Source: Parazoarcus communis
GTDB taxonomy: Bacteria; Pseudomonadota; Gammaproteobacteria; Burkholderiales; Rhodocyclaceae
Direction: 5' to 3'
NCBI RefSeq assembly: GCF_003111665.1
Contig: NZ_CP022188.1
Coordinates: forward strand, 1,860,001 to 1,924,000
Length of the DNA stretch: 64,000 nt
The notes under the pieces are model-generated. The model was not told the origin of the DNA and made no database searches. It was given only the letters and a program-made list of their open reading frames with translations. Shown piece by piece: positions 46,447 through 58,264 of the stretch. Within the stretch, counting starts at the first letter, position 1. Each line of letters begins with the position of its first letter. Position numbers and translations under genes: made by a program.

Positions 46447-47158
46447 GCGTGACCTCCGCCTTCGAGATAGGCCGCACGCACTTCCGGGCTGGCGAGAAGC
46501 TCGGCCCCGGTGCCGGACAGCGTGATCTCGCCATGCTGCAGCACATAGGCGCGATGCGCGACTTTCAGCGCCTGGTTGGCGTTCTGTTCCACCAGCAGGA
46601 TGGTCATGCCGTGATCCTGGTTGAGTTCGCGCACGATCTGGAAGATGCGGCGAATGTAGATCGGCGCGAGGCCGAGTGAGGGTTCGTCGAGCAGCAGCAG
46701 CTTGGGGCGGCTCATCAGCGCGCGGCCGATGGCGAGCATCTGCTGCTCACCGCCCGACAGTGTACCTGCACGCTGCGACAGACGCTCCTGGAGGATGGGG
46801 AACATCGAGTACACGCGGGCGATGTCGGCCTCGTAGTTGGCCGGGTCGGCCTGCGCGGCGCCAATCTGCAGGTTCTCCAGCACCGTCATGCGCGGAAAGA
46901 TGCGCCGGCCCTCCGGCACCAGCGCAATCCCGCGGCGGGCGATGTCGTGCGTGCTCAGGTGAGTGATGTCCTCGCCGTCGAACACGATGCGTCCGGCCGA
47001 GGCCTGGGGGCGACCGAACAGACTCATCATCAGCGTCGATTTGCCGGCACCGTTGGCGCCGATCAGGGTGACGATCTCGCCTACCTGAACTTCCACATCG
47101 ATGCCGTGCAGGGCGTGAATGTGGCCGTAGTGGGCGTGAACCCCTTCCATTGTCAGCA

Positions 47159-47162
<4 letters not shown>
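46443..47162 (-). CDS. livF: branched-chain amino acid ABC transporter ATP-binding protein LivF
   Basis: The 239-residue ATPase has Walker A GANGAGKST, the LivF-type EGRRIFPRMTVLENLQIG, signature LSGGEQQMLAIGRAL and Walker B LLLLDEPSLGLAP followed by the H-loop region. It pairs with LivG to drive uptake of leucine, isoleucine, valine or related compounds through LivHM. Its start overlaps the livG stop by four bases (ATGA, start 47162) and its own stop overlaps the EamA start. Confidence 0.95.
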
Positions 47163-49310
<2,148 letters not shown>

Positions 49311-49311
<1 letters not shown>

Positions 49312-50225
49312 CACACCTTCTCCACTTCAGGCCGGCCGAGCAGGCCGGATGGGCGCAGCATCAGCACCAGACAGAGGATGGCGAAAGTTGCCACGTCCTT
49401 GTACTCGGCCCACAGATATGCCGACCAGAAGGATTCGATGAGACCGATCAGCAAGCCGCCGAGCATCGCCCCCGGCAGCGAGCCGATGCCGCCGAGCACC
49501 GCTGCGGTGAAAGCCTTGATGCCTGCCAGAAACCCGATGTAGAAGTCGATCACGCCGTAATACACCGTCACCATCACCCCGGCCACGGCTGCCAGCGAGG
49601 CGCCGAGCATGAAGGTGAAGGAGATGGTGCGATCGACGTTGATGCCGAGCAGCGAGGCCATGGTGCGGTCCTGTTCGCACGAGCGTTGCTGGCGGCCGAA
49701 GGGTGTCTGGGTGATGAGCCAGGTGAAGGCGACCATCATCACCACCGTCACCGCGATGATCATGAGCTGGCTCCAGCCGATCTGCACGGTGAAGTCGGGG
49801 GTGGACCAGACCTCGAAGCCGCCTTCGATGACCGGGGGGATCGGCTTGACGCGCGCGCCCTGAGTCAGCTGCACGGTGTTCTGCAGGAAAATCGACATGC
49901 CAATGGCCGAGATCAGCGGGGCCAGCCGGGTCGAGCCGCGCAGCGGGCGATAGGCGATGCGCTCCACCGCCCAGCCGTAGGCCGAGGTGAAGAAGATCGA
50001 CACGATGAGGACGAAGGTCAGCGCGAGCGGAATCGAGGTGACGTCGGCTGCTGCGAGCAGCGTGAACGCGGTGACGGCGATGAAGGCGCTGACCATGAAA
50101 ATGTCGCCGTGGGCGAAATTGATCATGCCGATGATGCCGTACACCATCGTGTAGCCGATCGCGATCAGCCCGTACATCGAGCCGAGCGTGAGGCCGTTGA
50201 TAAGTTGTTGCAGTGCGTAGGCCAC
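49311..50225 (-). CDS. livH: branched-chain amino acid ABC transporter permease LivH
   Basis: The 304-residue permease starts YALQQLINGLTLGSMYGLIAIGYTMVYGIIGMINFAHGD, the hallmark of LivH. It has RSCEQDRTMASLLGINVDRTISFTFMLGASLAAVAGVM (the ABC coupling loop) and AAVLGGIGSLPGAMLGGLLIG near the end. GTG 50225 is taken as start because GGAG lies five bases before it and no earlier in-frame ATG is plausible. It is the first permease gene after livK. Confidence 0.94.
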
Positions 50226-50390
50226 GGTATCTCCGGGAGTGTCGTTGCGCGAGGGCTTGCCGCGGTTCGAATGCGGCTGCCGTGCGCAGCTTGTGATTTT
50301 GTTCGCCCTGTCTGCGACGCGGCAGCACATGCGTGCTGCCGCGCTTCAGTCACAGGGCGGAGACACCGGCCCGAAGACCGGCGTCACGCA

Positions 50391-50405
50391 CCGCCCGGTG
50401 GGCGG
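50391..50405 (-). other. hairpin between livK and livH
   Basis: CCGCCC (50391-50396) pairs with GGGCGG (50400-50405) around a 3-base loop, 9 bases beyond the livK stop. Without a T-run it probably limits, rather than stops, read-through into livHMGF and so keeps the binding protein in excess. Confidence 0.45.
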
Positions 50406-50413
50406 GGTCGGGA

Positions 50414-51508
50414 TTACTTCGCGTAGTCGTACTTGCCGTCTTTCCACTGATAGACCACAAAGCCCGGTGCCTTCTGGTCACCCTTGGCGTCGAAGGACAG
50501 GTCGCCGATCACGGTCTTGAAGGTGCCGCCGCGCATGGTCTTCTCCAGTGCCGAGTACTTGGTGCTCTTGGCCTGGGTTGCGGTCTGCTCGAACAGTTGC
50601 ATCGCGGCGTAGGCGTACATCACGTAGCCTTCAGGCTCGATCTTCGCGGCGCGGAACTTCTCCACGATCGGTGCGGCGCTCGGGTTCTTGCGCGGGTCGG
50701 GCGAGAACGTGAACATCACGTTGTCAGCCGCGGGGCCGGCAGCGGTGACCAGCTCGGAGTTGGTCATGGTGTCGCCGCCCATCACCGTGAGCTGCAGGCC
50801 GACTTGCTGGGCCTGGCGCAGGATCAGTGCCACTTCGGTGTGATAGCCGCCGTAGGCCAGCACTTCGACGCCTGCCTGCTTGAGCTTGGTGACGATGCCG
50901 GAGTAGTCCTTTTCGCCAGCGGTGATGGATTCACGCATCACGGGCTTGGCACCCTTGGCTGTCATGGCCTTGGCGATCTCGTCGGCCAGACCCTTGCCGT
51001 AGGCGCTCTTGTCGTCGAGCACGGCAATCTTTTTGCCCTTGAACTTGGTCGCCAGGTAATCACCGGCAACCAGACCCTGCTGGTCGTCACGACCCATGAT
51101 GCGGAACACGTTCTTGAGGCCGCGCTCGGTCACCTGCGGGTTGGTCGACACCGTCGCCATCAGGATGTCGGATTCGTTGTAGACATCGGACGCAGGAATC
51201 GTCGAGCTCGAGCACCAGTGGCCGTGCATGAACACGATGTTGCGGTTGACCATGGTGTTGGCGACCGACACGGCCTGCTTCGGGTCGCAGGCATCGTCGC
51301 CGATTTCCAGCTTCAGCTTCTCGCCCAGCACACCGCCACGGGCGTTGATGTCGGCAATGGCCATTTCCGCACCCTTGCGGATCTGGTCACCGGCCGATGC
51401 GTACTGGCCCGTCATCGGGCCGGCGATGGCCACGGTCAGATCGGCCAGCGCCGGGGTGGACAGGGCGCCGAAGGCGATGCAGGCAGTGGCGAGCAATGTT
51501 TTTTTCAT
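50414..51508 (-). CDS. livK: branched-chain amino acid ABC transporter substrate-binding protein
   Basis: The 364-residue periplasmic protein has a Sec signal peptide (MKKTLLATACIAFGALSTPALA, cleavage before DLTV). The type-I binding fold then runs VAIAGPMTGQYASAGDQIRKGAEMAIADINARGGVLG, a Cys pair (DDACDP and GHWCSSST) forming the typical disulfide loop, and KIAVLDDKSAYGKGLADEI. It binds branched-chain amino acids or a related ligand and docks on LivHM. It heads the operon; the region before it also holds a long hairpin shared with the 3' end of putA. Confidence 0.94.
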   Translation of the reverse strand: MKKTLLATACIAFGALSTPALADLTVAIAGPMTGQYASAGDQIRKGAEMAIADINARGGVLGEKLKLEIGDDACDPKQAVSVANTMVNRNIVFMHGHWCSSSTIPASDVYNESDILMATVSTNPQVTERGLKNVFRIMGRDDQQGLVAGDYLATKFKGKKIAVLDDKSAYGKGLADEIAKAMTAKGAKPVMRESITAGEKDYSGIVTKLKQAGVEVLAYGGYHTEVALILRQAQQVGLQLTVMGGDTMTNSELVTAAGPAADNVMFTFSPDPRKNPSAAPIVEKFRAAKIEPEGYVMYAYAAMQLFEQTATQAKSTKYSALEKTMRGGTFKTVIGDLSFDAKGDQKAPGFVVYQWKDGKYDYAK

Positions 51509-51551
51509 GGGTGATCTCCTCTTGTGCAGTGGTTCGACTGGTACTGCGTGG

Positions 51552-51595
51552 TTACAGGACTTGCGCGGGCACCATCGCCCGCGCAGGACCTGTAA
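51552..51595 (-). terminator. long stem-loop between putA and livK
   Basis: TTACAGG...TGCGCGGGC (51552-51570) pairs with GCCCGCGCA...CCTGTAA (51577-51595), 17 of 19 positions matching, loop ACCATC. It lies 56 bases after putA and 44 bases before livK on the same strand. No T-run follows, so it may be a Rho-assisted terminator of putA or a 5'-leader structure of livK. Confidence 0.5.
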
Positions 51596-51650
51596 GTTAA
51601 GTCAGGCGCGGATTAAAACAATCCGTGTCTGCCCTAGTTTTTCAGGCTTG

Positions 51651-54600
51651 TCAGGCGCCCATTGCCATGAGACTGGCATTGCCGCCTGCGGCCGCCGTGT
51701 TGATGCTGAGCGTGCGTTCATGCACGAGCACGCTCGGGTCGTATTCCGGTTCTGGCTGCACCAGCGCCACCAGCGGACCGTCGCGCTCTGCCAGGCGTTT
51801 GCGCCAGGTGTCGGCTTCCGGCTCCGTGCCATCGAACAGCAGTGCGCCAAAGGGGGCCTCAATCCACTTCGCATCCATGCCTACCTGGCTGGCGACAGCC
51901 GGGGGCAGACTTTGCTGCAGACGCTTGAGCATGGGCGTATCGGCGAACACGATGCGGTTGCCGGTGGATACCGCAGCAAGGATCTGGTGCAGGTGGCCGA
52001 CGCAGTTGTCGGCTGCGCCCGCGAGCAGCCCACGAGGCACGAAGCTCAGGCTGTTGTCTTCTCCGGTCGGCCCCTGAAAAACGAGACGCAGGCCGGCCAG
52101 TCGCCGCTCGCGGTAGGCATCCGCACGGTCGCGCAGCACGGCAATGTCGTCGCCTTCGATCAGTGCGCGGGCATCGCCTTCGAGCCAGTCCACAAAGCTG
52201 CGGAATGCGTCGCTGTCCGCCACCTGTGCGGCCTGCTCCAGCACCGGACCGGGGCTGCGGCGCAACAGGCGGTGCAGATACAGCGGGCCGCCGGCCTTCG
52301 GGCCGGTGCCCGACAGACCTTCGCCACCAAAAGGCTGCACGCCGACCACGGCGCCGATGATGTTGCGGTTCACGTAGAGGTTGCCGACATGGGCGCGCTC
52401 CGCGACGCGCGCGATGGTCTCGTCGATGCGCGAATGTACGCCCATGGTGAGGCCGTAGCCGCTGGCGTTGATGTCGTCGATGAGGCGGTCGAAGTCGGCG
52501 GCGCGGTAACGCAGCACATGCAGGATGGGGCCGAACTGCTCGCGTCCGAGCTCGCTCATGCTGCCGATCTCGACGATGGTCGGTGCGACGAAGCTGCCTT
52601 TGTCGCAGGTGTCCGGCAGCGCAAGGCGGGTGATGCGTGCGCCTGCGAGCTGCATCGCGCTGACGTGGCGTTCGAGCCCTTCGCGGGCCTCGGCATCGAT
52701 CACCGGGCCGATGTCGGTGCGGACGTCGGCCGGATCGCCGATGCACAGTTCGCGCAGCGCGCCCTGCAGCATGTTGAGAATGCCGTCCGCCACGTCCTCC
52801 TGCACACACAGCACGCGCAGGGCAGAGCAGCGCTGACCGGCCGAATCGAAGCTGGATGCAAGGATATCGACCACCACCTGCTCCGCCAGCGCTGTGGAGT
52901 CCACGATCATCGCGTTCTGCCCGCCGGTTTCCGCGATCAGCGGGATGTTGCCGCCCCGTGCGGCAAGGTTGCGCTTGATCAGGCGTGCCACCTCGGTCGA
53001 GCCGGTGAACATCACGGCGCGCACGCGCGGATCCGATACCAGTGCGGCACCAACGGTTTCGCCCCGGCCTGGCAGCAGTTGCAGCGCCGAAGCGGGGATG
53101 CCGGCTTCGTGGAAGAGGCGGACGGCGGCGGCCGCGATCAGCGGCGTCTGCTCGGCGGGCTTGGCCAGCACCGGGTTGCCGGCAGCCAGCGCAGCCGAAA
53201 CCTGGCCACTGAAGATGGCCAGCGGGAAGTTCCATGGGCTGATGCACAGCACCGGGCCGAGTGCGGTATGGGTGCCGTTGTCGAACTTGCGTGCTTCTTC
53301 GGCGTAGTAGCGGCAGAAATCGACCGCTTCGCGCAGCTCTGCCACCGCGTTTGACCAGGACTTGCCTGCTTCGCGCACGGTCAGGGCCAGCAGCGTGCTG
53401 GCATCGCGTTCCATCAGTGCCGCGGCGCGTACCAGGCAGTCTGCACGTTCGCCGGGGGCCTGCGTCGCCCAGGCCGTGGCGCCCTCGGCTGCGGCGGCGA
53501 GTGCGGCTTCGGTATCGTCCTTGCCGGCTTCGGTGACATGGCCGACGACATCGGCGTGATCCGCCGGATTTCGCACTGCTGCGCCGGTCGCGGTTGCGGT
53601 GGGGGCGCCTGCCACCATCGGGGCGGCGGTGTGGTTCAGGCTGCGGCTTGCCACCAGTGCGGCAGCGATCCGTTCGCGCACGGGTTCGCTCGCCAGGTCG
53701 ACGCCGGCGGCGTTGAGCCTGCAGGCGCCGTAAAGCTCGGCCGGCAGCGGAATGCGGGGGTGAGGGGCGCCGCCAAGGCGCTCTGCCTCTTCGACCGGAT
53801 CTGCGATCAGTTCCTCGATCGGCACGTTCTCGTCCACGATGCGATTGACGAAGCTGGTATTGGCGCCGTTCTCGAGCAACCTGCGGACGAGGTAGGCGAG
53901 CAGGGTTTCATGGCTGCCGACCGGGGCGTAAATGCGCACCAGACGACGGTGGTCCGGGCTGCCGACGATCTGATCGTACAAGGGCTCACCCATGCCGTGC
54001 AGGCACTGAAACTCATAGTTGCCGGTCTGGTAGTCGGGCCCGGCAAGGTTGAAGATCGCCGCCAGCGTGTGTGCGTTGTGGGTGGCGAACTGCGGGTAGA
54101 TCACGTCGCGGGCGGCGAGCAGGCGACGCGCGCAGGCGAGGTAGGCAACGTCGGTGTAGACCTTGCGGGTGTAGACCGGATAGCCATCCATGCCGTCGAT
54201 CTGGGCGCGCTTGATCTCCGCATCCCAGTAGGCGCCCTTGACCAGGCGCACCATCATGCGGCGGCCACTGCGACGGGCAAGTTCGATGATCCAGTCGAGC
54301 ACGAAGGGCGCCCGCTTCTGGTAGCCCTGCACCACAAACCCCAGGCCCTGCCACTTGCCCAGTTCGGGGTCGAGGGCCATTGCTTCGAGCAGGTCGAGCG
54401 ACAGGTCGAGGCGGTCGGCTTCCTCCGCATCGATGTTGAGACCGATGTCGTATTGACTGGCGAGCATGCACAGCGATTTCAGCCGCGGCAGCAGTTCGGC
54501 CAGCGTGCGCTCGCGCTGTGACCAGACGTAGCGCGGATGCAGTGCGGAGAGCTTGACCGAGATGCCGTTGCCGTCGACCACCCCGCGGCCCGCAGCGGCC

Positions 54601-55319
54601 TTGCCGATGGCGTGGATGGCGGTCTCGTATGCGCTGAGGTAACGCTGCGCGTCGTCGGCTGTCATGGCCGCTTCACCGAGCATGTCGAAGGAGTAGCGGT
54701 AGCCGCGCTTTTCGGTCGCACGGCCGCGTTCCAGCGCTTCGTCGATATCGCGTCCGGTGACGAACTGCTCGCCCAGCATGCGCATCGCCAGGTCCATGCC
54801 CTTGCGGATCAGCGGTTCGCCGCCGCGGCTGAGCATGCGGTTGAGCGCAGTCGACAGGCTCTTCTCACTGTTGGTCGATACCAGTCGGCCGGTGATGAGC
54901 AGGCCCCAGGTCGCCGCATTGACGAACAGCGACGGACTGTTGCCGAGGTGGGCGCGCCAGTTGCCTTTCGCCAGCTTGTCGCGGATCAGGCGGTCGGCGG
55001 TGGCCTTGTCCGGCACTCGCAGCAAGGCTTCGGCGAGACACATCAATGCCACGCCTTCCTGGCTCGACAGCGAGAACTCCTTCATCAGCGCGTCGACGCC
55101 GCTCGAGCGGCTGCGCTTGTTGCGCAGGCCGGCCACGAGTTGATGTGCCATGTCGTGGGTGCGTGTCTGCAGGCCGGCTTCCATCCGTGCCTCGGAGACC
55201 CGCTCCGGCACGCACTCGGGCTCCGGCGTGCGCCATGCGGTGTCGATGCGCTTGCGCAGGGCGGAGCGCGGCTCGATTGGCAGGGCTGCGGTTTCAGGCT
55301 GGAACTCGGGCTGGGTCAC
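51651..55319 (-). CDS. putA: bifunctional proline dehydrogenase/L-glutamate gamma-semialdehyde dehydrogenase PutA
   Basis: The 1222-residue enzyme oxidises proline to glutamate. Order: N-terminal alpha domain, FAD-dependent PRODH barrel (about 165-460, with MVRLVKGAYWDAEIKRAQ and YPVYTRKVYTDVAYL) and linker. The NAD-dependent aldehyde dehydrogenase follows (about 560-1000; Glu797 in AETGGQNA, Cys831 in GQRCSAL, PWNFPLAIFSGQ), then a C-terminal domain of about 200 residues. It lacks the N-terminal ribbon-helix-helix DNA-binding domain of trifunctional PutA, so it should not regulate itself. GTG 55319 is chosen because AGGAG is 8 bases away; GTG 55340 is seven codons upstream. An Lrp-type regulator is divergent. 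Confidence 0.95.
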   Translation of the reverse strand: MTQPEFQPETAALPIEPRSALRKRIDTAWRTPEPECVPERVSEARMEAGLQTRTHDMAHQLVAGLRNKRSRSSGVDALMKEFSLSSQEGVALMCLAEALLRVPDKATADRLIRDKLAKGNWRAHLGNSPSLFVNAATWGLLITGRLVSTNSEKSLSTALNRMLSRGGEPLIRKGMDLAMRMLGEQFVTGRDIDEALERGRATEKRGYRYSFDMLGEAAMTADDAQRYLSAYETAIHAIGKAAAGRGVVDGNGISVKLSALHPRYVWSQRERTLAELLPRLKSLCMLASQYDIGLNIDAEEADRLDLSLDLLEAMALDPELGKWQGLGFVVQGYQKRAPFVLDWIIELARRSGRRMMVRLVKGAYWDAEIKRAQIDGMDGYPVYTRKVYTDVAYLACARRLLAARDVIYPQFATHNAHTLAAIFNLAGPDYQTGNYEFQCLHGMGEPLYDQIVGSPDHRRLVRIYAPVGSHETLLAYLVRRLLENGANTSFVNRIVDENVPIEELIADPVEEAERLGGAPHPRIPLPAELYGACRLNAAGVDLASEPVRERIAAALVASRSLNHTAAPMVAGAPTATATGAAVRNPADHADVVGHVTEAGKDDTEAALAAAAEGATAWATQAPGERADCLVRAAALMERDASTLLALTVREAGKSWSNAVAELREAVDFCRYYAEEARKFDNGTHTALGPVLCISPWNFPLAIFSGQVSAALAAGNPVLAKPAEQTPLIAAAAVRLFHEAGIPASALQLLPGRGETVGAALVSDPRVRAVMFTGSTEVARLIKRNLAARGGNIPLIAETGGQNAMIVDSTALAEQVVVDILASSFDSAGQRCSALRVLCVQEDVADGILNMLQGALRELCIGDPADVRTDIGPVIDAEAREGLERHVSAMQLAGARITRLALPDTCDKGSFVAPTIVEIGSMSELGREQFGPILHVLRYRAADFDRLIDDINASGYGLTMGVHSRIDETIARVAERAHVGNLYVNRNIIGAVVGVQPFGGEGLSGTGPKAGGPLYLHRLLRRSPGPVLEQAAQVADSDAFRSFVDWLEGDARALIEGDDIAVLRDRADAYRERRLAGLRLVFQGPTGEDNSLSFVPRGLLAGAADNCVGHLHQILAAVSTGNRIVFADTPMLKRLQQSLPPAVASQVGMDAKWIEAPFGALLFDGTEPEADTWRKRLAERDGPLVALVQPEPEYDPSVLVHERTLSINTAAAGGNASLMAMGA

Positions 55320-55500
55320 GACGCGTACTCCTGGTATCACGATTCAAGGTTGTCGCTGCTACGAAGGGACATTTGCGTATGCATGTCCGAGGTCGAATTG
55401 TTCTTGATTAAGAATAGTTAATGGCTCCAAAGATGGAATTAATACGGGCAAAATGACTTCCTTTTATTGGGTCGGCAGTCGAAAAGTCTGCTGCGGTGCA

Positions 55501-55968
55501 ATGGATCGAATCGATTTGAAGATTCTGGGTGAATTGCAGGCCGACGCCCGCATCTCGATGGTGGAACTCTCCCGGCGTGTGGGCCTGAGCAAGACGCCTT
55601 GCGCAGAACGTCTGCGGCGGCTTGAGAAGCAGGGGGTGATCCGTGGCTATCACGCGGCGCTCGACGCCGAGGCCGTGGGCGCGGCACACATCGTCGTGGT
55701 GCAGGTGCTGCTCTCGAGCACCACGGCGCATGATCTGAAGCGCTTCAACGAGGGTGTGAAGACCATTCCCGAGATCGAGTCCTGTCACATGATCGCGGGT
55801 GACTTCGACTACCTGCTGAAGGTCAGGACGCGCGATATCGCTGAGTACCGCAAGGTGATGGGGGAGCGCATTTCCGAACTGCCCTGTGTCAAGCAGACCC
55901 ATACCTATGTGGTGATGGAGGTGGTGAAGGATGAGCGCTGTCTGCCATTGACCCGGGTGGATGCCTGA
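55501..55968 (+). CDS. Lrp/AsnC family transcriptional regulator, putative putA activator
   Basis: The 155-residue regulator has an N-terminal winged HTH (LDxxDLKILGELQADARISMVELSRRVGLSKTPCAERLRRLEKQGVI) and a C-terminal RAM domain (HIVVVQVLLSSTTAHDLKRFNEGVKTIPEIESCHMIAGDFDYLLKVR). It closely resembles PutR/BkdR-type activators that respond to proline or branched-chain amino acids. It diverges from putA across 181 bp, supporting control of putA and perhaps the liv genes. ATG 55501 gives the usual N-terminus; ATG 55453 would add 16 unrelated residues. Confidence 0.9.
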   Translation: MDRIDLKILGELQADARISMVELSRRVGLSKTPCAERLRRLEKQGVIRGYHAALDAEAVGAAHIVVVQVLLSSTTAHDLKRFNEGVKTIPEIESCHMIAGDFDYLLKVRTRDIAEYRKVMGERISELPCVKQTHTYVVMEVVKDERCLPLTRVDA

Positions 55969-56196
55969 GGGTGGGGGCGATGGTCCGTCCGGGCCTGTTA
56001 CGAGCGCGGCGCAGGGCGGGTAGGGGCTGGCCCTTGGTGTAACATTCCGGCTGGCCCGTCCGGCCGCCTCGGGGCGCTGTCCGGATGGGGTGATGTTCCG
56101 TGTCCATGTTGGCGGCGAGCGCAGTGTGCGCCCGGTGGGGCGGATATCATCGATGAATCCCCGTGATGCAAACCGCCCGCTTTAGGAACCCTGATA

Positions 56197-57153
56197 ATGA
56201 CCCGTCCGCTCAAGCTTGCCTTCATCCTGGATCCGATCGAAGGGCTCAAGCCGTACAAGGACTCCAGCGTGGCGATGATGCGCGCAGCGACCGCGCGCGG
56301 GCACGAGGTGTGGGCGATCCGGCGTGAAGCCCTGACCTGGCGTGAGGGCGTGGTGGTGGCGAACAGCGTGCCGCTCATGGTGCGCACCGACAACTACGAC
56401 TGGTACACCGCCGGCGAGCCGCTGGCGATGCCGCTGGCCGCGTTCGACGCCGTGCTGATGCGCCAGGACCCGCCCTTCGACTTCGAATACGTGACTGCCA
56501 CCTGGCTGCTCGAGCGCGCCGCGCAGGCCGGCGTGCGGGTATTCAACGACCCGCGCTCAATTCGCGACCACTCCGAGAAGATCGCGATCACCGAGTTCGC
56601 ACAATTCACCGCCACCACGATGGTGGCGCGCGATCCGGCCGATGTGCATGCCTTCATCGACGAACTCGGTGACGTCATCCTCAAGCCGCTCGACGGCATG
56701 GGCGGCAGCCAGATCTTCCGTGTGCGTGCCGACGATCCCAACCGCAACGTGATCGTCGAAACCCTGACACATGAAGGCAGCCGCACGATCATGGCGCAGC
56801 GCTACCTGGCCGAGATTGCCGAAGGCGACAAGCGCGTGCTGATCATCGGCGGCAAGGTCGTGCCCTATTCGCTGGCGCGCATTCCCAAGCAGGGCGAGAC
56901 ACGCGGCAATCTCGCTGCGGGTGGCCGTGGCGTGGCCATGGAACTGACCGCGCGCGAGCGCGAGATCGCCGAGTACCTGGCGCCCATCCTGTGGGCACGC
57001 GGACTTCTGATTGTGGGGCTCGACGTGATCGGCGGTCACCTGACCGAGATCAACGTCACCAGCCCGACCTGCATGGTCGAGATCGCAGATCAGCAGGGCT
57101 TTGATGTGGCAGGGCTGGTGATCGACACGTTGGAAGAGGCCTGCGCCGGATGA
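56197..57153 (+). CDS. gshB: glutathione synthetase
   Basis: The 318-residue ATP-grasp enzyme joins gamma-glutamylcysteine and glycine. It has KLAFILDPIEGLKPYKDSSVAMMRAATARGHEV, RQDPPFDFEYVTATWLLE, FNDPRSIRDHSEKI and VILKPLDGMGGSQIF, a GDKRVLIIGGKVVPYSLARIP segment and INVTSPTCMVEI, all diagnostic of bacterial GshB. Glutathione made here would serve YghU at 23 kb and HCCA-isomerase-like enzymes. Its stop codon overlaps the apbE start (ATGA), an unusual partner. The gap before it (55969-56196) has no gene. Confidence 0.96.
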   Translation: MTRPLKLAFILDPIEGLKPYKDSSVAMMRAATARGHEVWAIRREALTWREGVVVANSVPLMVRTDNYDWYTAGEPLAMPLAAFDAVLMRQDPPFDFEYVTATWLLERAAQAGVRVFNDPRSIRDHSEKIAITEFAQFTATTMVARDPADVHAFIDELGDVILKPLDGMGGSQIFRVRADDPNRNVIVETLTHEGSRTIMAQRYLAEIAEGDKRVLIIGGKVVPYSLARIPKQGETRGNLAAGGRGVAMELTAREREIAEYLAPILWARGLLIVGLDVIGGHLTEINVTSPTCMVEIADQQGFDVAGLVIDTLEEACAG

Positions 57154-58202
57154 GTCTTGCCGCAGGTTTCGGCCGCCTGCGGGCGGCCCTGTTCGTGCTC
57201 GCGTGCGCGCTGGTGCTGGGCGGCTGCGCGCGGCCGCAGGTCTTTCATCAGGAATCCTACGTCTTCGGTACCCGCGTCGATGTCGCGGTGTACGGGGATG
57301 ACAAGGCCCAGGCCGACGCCGCAAGCGCGCTGGTGCTGCGCGAGTTCGACCGCCTCCACCGCGCCTACCATGCGTGGGAGCCCTCAGAACTGACCGCGCT
57401 GAACGAGGCGATTGCGCGTGGCGAGTCACTGGAGGTGTCGGAAGAGCTGGCAACGATGCTGCGCGACGCGCAGCGCATGGCCGCAGCGGGTGACGAACTC
57501 TTCGATCCGGCGCTTGGCAGCCTGATCGCACTGTGGGGCTTTCACACGGACACCTTCGTGCCTGTGCGTCCCGACCCGGAGAAGCTCGCCGCACTGGTCG
57601 CCGCACGGCCGCGGATGAGCGACCTCGACATCGACGGTCGCCGCGTCAGCAGCCGCAATCCTGCGGTGCAGCTTGACCTCGGTGGCTATGCCAAGGGCTA
57701 TGCGCTGGATCGTGCGGCGACACTGCTGCGCGAACAGGGCATCACGAACGCGCTGATCAACATCGGTGGCAATGTGATGGCGCTCGGCAAGAAGGGCGAT
57801 CAGCCCTGGCGTATCGGCATCCAGCATCCGCGCGCCCCGGCGCCGCTCGCAACCATGCCGCTGTACGACGGCGAGGCGGTTGGCACGTCGGGCGACTACC
57901 AGCGCTATTTCGAACTCGACGGCGAGCGCTATGCGCACCTCCTTGATCCGCGCACCGGACAGCCTGCCCATGGCACGCAGTCGCTCACTGTGCTGATCAC
58001 GCCGCGCGCGGCGGCCGGCACGCTGTCGGATGCGGCAAGCAAGCCGGCCTATCTGGCAAACGAGGGCTGGCGCGAGCAGACGCGTCATTTCGGCATCGAC
58101 CATGCCTTGCGGGTAGACGCGGCGGGCAAGGTCGAGGTCACCCGCGCCTTGCGCGCACGGCTGCAGTTTCCGGCACCGGTGGATGCCGTGGTGGTCGACT
58201 AG
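57150..58202 (+). CDS. apbE: FAD:protein FMN transferase, lipoprotein (ApbE)
   Basis: The 350-residue enzyme covalently attaches FMN to Thr/Ser of exported flavoproteins such as NqrB/RnfG. A lipoprotein signal with lipobox LGGC (Cys26) anchors it to the membrane facing the periplasm. VFGTRVDVAVYGDD, FDPALGSLIALWGF, DLGGYAKGYALDRAATLLREQGITNALINIGGNVMALG and the metal-binding HLLDPRTGQPA plus TLSDAASK match ApbE. Its target protein is not encoded in the window. Translation appears coupled to gshB. Confidence 0.94.
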   Translation: MSLAAGFGRLRAALFVLACALVLGGCARPQVFHQESYVFGTRVDVAVYGDDKAQADAASALVLREFDRLHRAYHAWEPSELTALNEAIARGESLEVSEELATMLRDAQRMAAAGDELFDPALGSLIALWGFHTDTFVPVRPDPEKLAALVAARPRMSDLDIDGRRVSSRNPAVQLDLGGYAKGYALDRAATLLREQGITNALINIGGNVMALGKKGDQPWRIGIQHPRAPAPLATMPLYDGEAVGTSGDYQRYFELDGERYAHLLDPRTGQPAHGTQSLTVLITPRAAAGTLSDAASKPAYLANEGWREQTRHFGIDHALRVDAAGKVEVTRALRARLQFPAPVDAVVVD

Positions 58203-58264
58203 GCTCGCCTCGGTAAGAGACCTGTTGTCGCGAACCTTGAGCGTTCTGTGTGCTCTCAGGATTC

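Noticed and set aside
51228..53354. Long plus-strand open frame opposite putA and the livK start
   Set aside because: It runs antisense to putA with its complete catalytic motifs and has no family resemblance or ribosome-binding site.
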